This document shows positions 61,480-64,000 of a stretch of DNA of 64,000 nt, piece by piece (within the stretch, counting starts at the first letter, position 1; each line of letters opens with the position of its first letter). Source of the stretch: Ruminococcus albus AD2013 (GTDB lineage Bacteria > Bacillota > Clostridia > Oscillospirales > Ruminococcaceae). A model generated the notes under the pieces. That model was not told the DNA's origin and did not search any database. It saw only the letters and a list, made by a program, of their open reading frames with translations. Location of the stretch: assembly GCF_000526775.1 (NCBI RefSeq), contig NZ_JAGS01000001.1, positions 186,001 through 250,000 on the forward strand, given 5' to 3'. A program made the position numbers and the translations under genes.

Positions 61480-61526
61480 CGACGAACGCCCTGCAATACT
61501 ATGCAGGGCGTTCGTCGGTCTTTATT
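61480..61526. terminator. Strong bidirectional terminator between GH27 and nrdR
   Basis: A perfect 16-bp stem (61480-61495 and 61502-61517) with a six-base loop, followed by TCTTTATTT on the plus strand. Confidence 0.85.
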
Positions 61527-61561
61527 TGAGTTTAATGAGAAAACTTTTTCAGTCCGAAAAA

Positions 61562-62008
61562 TTATTTTTCGGAGAGTTCAGAGATTATCTGTATAAACGA
61601 ATCAACATCATTGAAGTCCTTATATACAGAAGCAAAACGCACATAAGCCACATTATCCAGCTTTTTCAGCCCGCTGAGCACCATATCGCCTATCTCACCT
61701 GTGGTGGTCTCGGTCTGCATCTTATTGGCATAGGTGTTCTCGATATCATCTACAAGATTAGTTACCTGTTCAACACTGACAGGACGCTTCTTTATGGCGT
61801 TCTGCAAGCCTTTTATCAGCTTCTGTCTGTCAAAGGGTTCAAATGAACCATCCTTTTTGTAGACCATCAGCAGAGGTTTTTCAACAACCTCATATGTGGT
61901 GAAGCGTCTGCCGCACTTGGGACATTCACGCCTTCTGCGCTTTTTGCCCTCGCTGGGTCTTGAATCTATTACTCTTGTATCCTCATGGCTGCAAAAGGGA
62001 CATCTCAT
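61562..62008 (-). CDS. nrdR: Transcriptional repressor NrdR
   Basis: A 148-residue regulator of ribonucleotide reductase genes. A zinc ribbon with CPFC and CPKC pairs is followed by the Arg-rich RRRR segment and the FTTYE motif. An ATP-cone domain spans about 48-138. NrdR senses ATP/dATP and represses nrd operons at NrdR boxes. Length and motif order match the family exactly. It is monocistronic here. Confidence 0.96.
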   Translation of the reverse strand: MRCPFCSHEDTRVIDSRPSEGKKRRRRECPKCGRRFTTYEVVEKPLLMVYKKDGSFEPFDRQKLIKGLQNAIKKRPVSVEQVTNLVDDIENTYANKMQTETTTGEIGDMVLSGLKKLDNVAYVRFASVYKDFNDVDSFIQIISELSEK

Positions 62009-62059
62009 TTCAATAACTCCTATTCGGTCGATGATGTACGTTTTTTTTCTCTGTATTAC

Positions 62060-62088
62060 ATTATAACACAGAAATTTTCAAATTTCAA
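62060..62088 (-). promoter_or_regulatory. Promoter of nrdR
   Basis: Minus strand: TTGAAA (62083-62088), 17-bp spacer and TATAAT (62060-62065), extended TGT. Confidence 0.75.
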
Positions 62089-62163
62089 GTAGTTTTGCAA
62101 ATTTAGTATGAATTTTTTTGGACAGCGTGAACTTCCTGCGTCAGATATGCGCGGTGTTTTCTG

Positions 62164-64000
62164 TCAGGATCCCTGCTCTGCCTCTTTATTCAGACGCTTG
62201 TGGATATTGTCGATATCCTCTGTTGTGCCGCCGCCTTCATCGTCCGGGGCTCGGAATTCGCCTTTTTCGACCAGCCTGAGGAATGCGTCAACGACATCCT
62301 CGGTCAGCTGAGTACCCTTGACTTCTTTCATGATGGATACTGCCTTATCGAAATTCATGCGCTTGCGGTAGGGTCTGTCGGAATACATTGCATCAAAAGT
62401 ATCTGCTACGGCGATTATCTGGGCTACGCGGGGTATCTCATCGCCTTTGAGACCCTTAGGATAGCCCTTGCCGTCGGGACGTTCGTGATGTGCGCCCGCG
62501 CCTATGGCAAGTTCGGGCATTATGCTGATATTTTTCAGCGTGTTATAGCCAAGCGCTGAATGTGATTTGATTATCTTGAATTCATTGTCTGTCAGCTTTC
62601 CGGGTTTGTTGAGTACCTCCGGCGGTACACCGACTTTTCCTATATCGTGCAGCAGAGCGATATTGTAATATTTCTCTATGGTCTCTTCATCAAGTCCAAG
62701 TTCACGGGCGAGCATCATTGTATACTCTGCCACGCGGGTGGAATGGCCGTTGGTGTATTTGTCTTTCATATCGATAACTTTTGCGAAGGCTTCAACTATC
62801 TCGCGGATAAGGGTCTTCTGCTCCTTTTCCTTTTCAAGAAAACGCGAGGTTCTTCTGCCTATGTAACTCTTCACTGCAAAAATGATGATACCGATCACAA
62901 AAGCCACACAGAGAAGCATGAACCATAGTTTTTCGTATATCGCCTTTTTCTTGATCACCTTGACCACAAGTTCTTTTGTGGTGCCGTTGTGAGGGTCTTT
63001 TACCTGCATGACGAAATTGTATGTTCCGCCGTGGAGATTTGTGTAAGATACGGGTGCAAGTTCACTGCGCTTGAGTGTCACCGGGGTCTTGTCGAAGCCC
63101 TCAAGGCAATAGGTTATCTCGGGGTTTATCAGAGAGTAATTGTAGGCATAGCTGTATATCGTCAGTTTTTCCACGGTTGAGGGTATAACTATATTCCCCG
63201 AACTGTCGGGATAGATCATCTTGCCGTCAGCCTCGGCGTAGGGTACGGAAAGCTTTATGCCTTCAACGTTTTCAAATTTCTCTTCGATATTGACCTTTGC
63301 CACGCCTGTTGTACCCGAGATGTAAAGGTCGCCGTCGGCTGTGAGTTCGCTGTAGGAATTAGAAGTAGTTATGCAGGAAAGACCGTTGTCTCTGCCGTAG
63401 TATATGGGGAAGTGTTCTTTATTTGCCAGAAGTTCCTCGCATTTTTCAACATATATGCCGTTGCTGCTGAGTATCCACATCTCGCCGCGGGAATTTTCAT
63501 AAAGGTCAAAATTATTTGAATAAGGGAATTTCTGTATCGTGGTGATATTGTAATCGGAGTCCATATATGCCAGAGAATTGCTGGTCACTATCCAGTAGAT
63601 ATCCTTTGAGATATCTTTCTTTATGCGCATGATAACATCCGAATGTAATCCGTCATCTGTGCCGCGGTGAATGGTAGAATTATTTCCTATTATGAACATA
63701 CCGCCGCCGTCCGTACCGAGTATAAGGTCGCCGTCTGCACTTTCGGCAGCTGTGAGTATCTCTGTGTTGCTTATGCCGTCGCTCTCGCCGTATACTTTTA
63801 CTATCTTATCGTCTTTGATGACCGCCGCACCGCCTGTGCATACTGCTACAAAAGTGCCGTCCGAACGTTCGATTACAGTTCTCACACGTTCCGAGGGCAT
63901 ACCGTCAGCCACGGTGAATTTTATTATATTTCCGTTGTCGTATCTCAGAAGTCCCTGTTCACCGAAGGTGGAGAACCAGACCCTGTTTTTGCTGTCGCGT
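62164..64000 (-). CDS. Beta-propeller sensor with HD-GYP phosphodiesterase domain (5' end outside window)
   Basis: The frame is open to the window edge, so the protein starts beyond base 64000. At least 611 residues are visible. The N-terminal part has Reg_prop beta-propeller repeats (NRVWFSTFGEQGLLRYDNG; DLILGTDGGGMFI; MWILSSNGIYV). A Y_Y_Y-type domain follows (YSLINPEITYCLEGFDKTPV split), then a transmembrane helix (WFMLLCVAFVIGIIIFAV), a coiled linker and an HD-GYP domain with HDIGK and HHERPDGKGYP. Propeller plus Y_Y_Y sensors often read extracellular polysaccharide fragments in gut bacteria; HD-GYP hydrolyses c-di-GMP. The in-frame GTG at 63912 is not the real start. Confidence 0.92.
   Translation of the reverse strand, partial: RDSKNRVWFSTFGEQGLLRYDNGNIIKFTVADGMPSERVRTVIERSDGTFVAVCTGGAAVIKDDKIVKVYGESDGISNTEILTAAESADGDLILGTDGGGMFIIGNNSTIHRGTDDGLHSDVIMRIKKDISKDIYWIVTSNSLAYMDSDYNITTIQKFPYSNNFDLYENSRGEMWILSSNGIYVEKCEELLANKEHFPIYYGRDNGLSCITTSNSYSELTADGDLYISGTTGVAKVNIEEKFENVEGIKLSVPYAEADGKMIYPDSSGNIVIPSTVEKLTIYSYAYNYSLINPEITYCLEGFDKTPVTLKRSELAPVSYTNLHGGTYNFVMQVKDPHNGTTKELVVKVIKKKAIYEKLWFMLLCVAFVIGIIIFAVKSYIGRRTSRFLEKEKEQKTLIREIVEAFAKVIDMKDKYTNGHSTRVAEYTMMLARELGLDEETIEKYYNIALLHDIGKVGVPPEVLNKPGKLTDNEFKIIKSHSALGYNTLKNISIMPELAIGAGAHHERPDGKGYPKGLKGDEIPRVAQIIAVADTFDAMYSDRPYRKRMNFDKAVSIMKEVKGTQLTEDVVDAFLRLVEKGEFRAPDDEGGGTTEDIDNIHKRLNKEAEQGS

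Overview
The window looks like chromosomal DNA of a cellulolytic rumen-type Firmicute, most probably Ruminococcus albus. The strongest evidence is a C-terminal module of about 91 residues shared by several secreted glycoside hydrolases. It resembles family 37 carbohydrate-binding modules (CBM37), which are known essentially from R. albus. GH9, GH5 and GH11 enzymes, a GH94 phosphorylase, dockerins and type IV pilus genes fit this host. The species call is inference from gene content. No rRNA, tRNA, CRISPR array, insertion sequence or prophage was recognised.

Layout. 1-2.3 kb: the 3' part of a GH94 cellobiose/cellodextrin phosphorylase. 2.4-6.4 kb: a lipoprotein, recG and a small membrane protein. 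6.5-19.8 kb: a type IV pilus locus (PilC, a PilM-PilN fusion, PilO, a giant PilX-like protein, two large minor prepilins, the convergent prepilin peptidase, PilB, PilT) with no major pilin. 20.4-20.98 kb: a non-coding stretch packed with inverted repeats. 20.98-26.3 kb: a topoisomerase IV-like parE/parC pair interrupted by two DUF3592-like membrane proteins. 26.6-29.7 kb: two paralogous dockerin proteins of unknown function. 30.3-42.2 kb: four large secreted proteins (GH11-CBM22-CBM37-CE4; a GLUG-type adhesin-like protein; GH9-CBM3c-CBM37; CBM4-Ig-GH9-CBM37). 42.3-47.8 kb: a Bce-type two-component system and ABC transporter enclosing three tiny two-helix membrane proteins, with three copies of one inverted-repeat operator. 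48-55 kb: a GH5 cellulase, a LacI-like/GGDEF fusion and a membrane-anchored GH9. 55.3-64 kb: a VWA lipoprotein, a GGDEF-EAL protein, a beta-lactamase-fold hydrolase, a GH27 alpha-galactosidase, nrdR and a truncated beta-propeller/HD-GYP sensor.

How the genes may work together (inference). Secreted and surface-bound enzymes hydrolyse cellulose and xylan, CBM37 and adhesin-like proteins may hold them on substrate or cell, and pili may help adhesion. Cellodextrins are then phosphorolysed in the cytoplasm by GH94. Three c-di-GMP enzymes (a GGDEF with a sugar-sensor-like domain, a GGDEF-EAL and an HD-GYP) and a PilB with an MshEN-like N-terminus suggest a link between carbohydrate sensing, c-di-GMP and pilus activity.

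Most promoters I could place have a TGn extended -10 and a 16-18 bp spacer, and most transcription units end in clear hairpin-plus-T terminators. The least explained elements are the triplicated operator/small-protein array at 44.0-45.0 kb, the LacI-like-GGDEF fusion, a 32-bp palindrome with a parS-like core at 59.0 kb, and the structured leaders or intergenic regions at 20.6, 30.1 and 39.0 kb.
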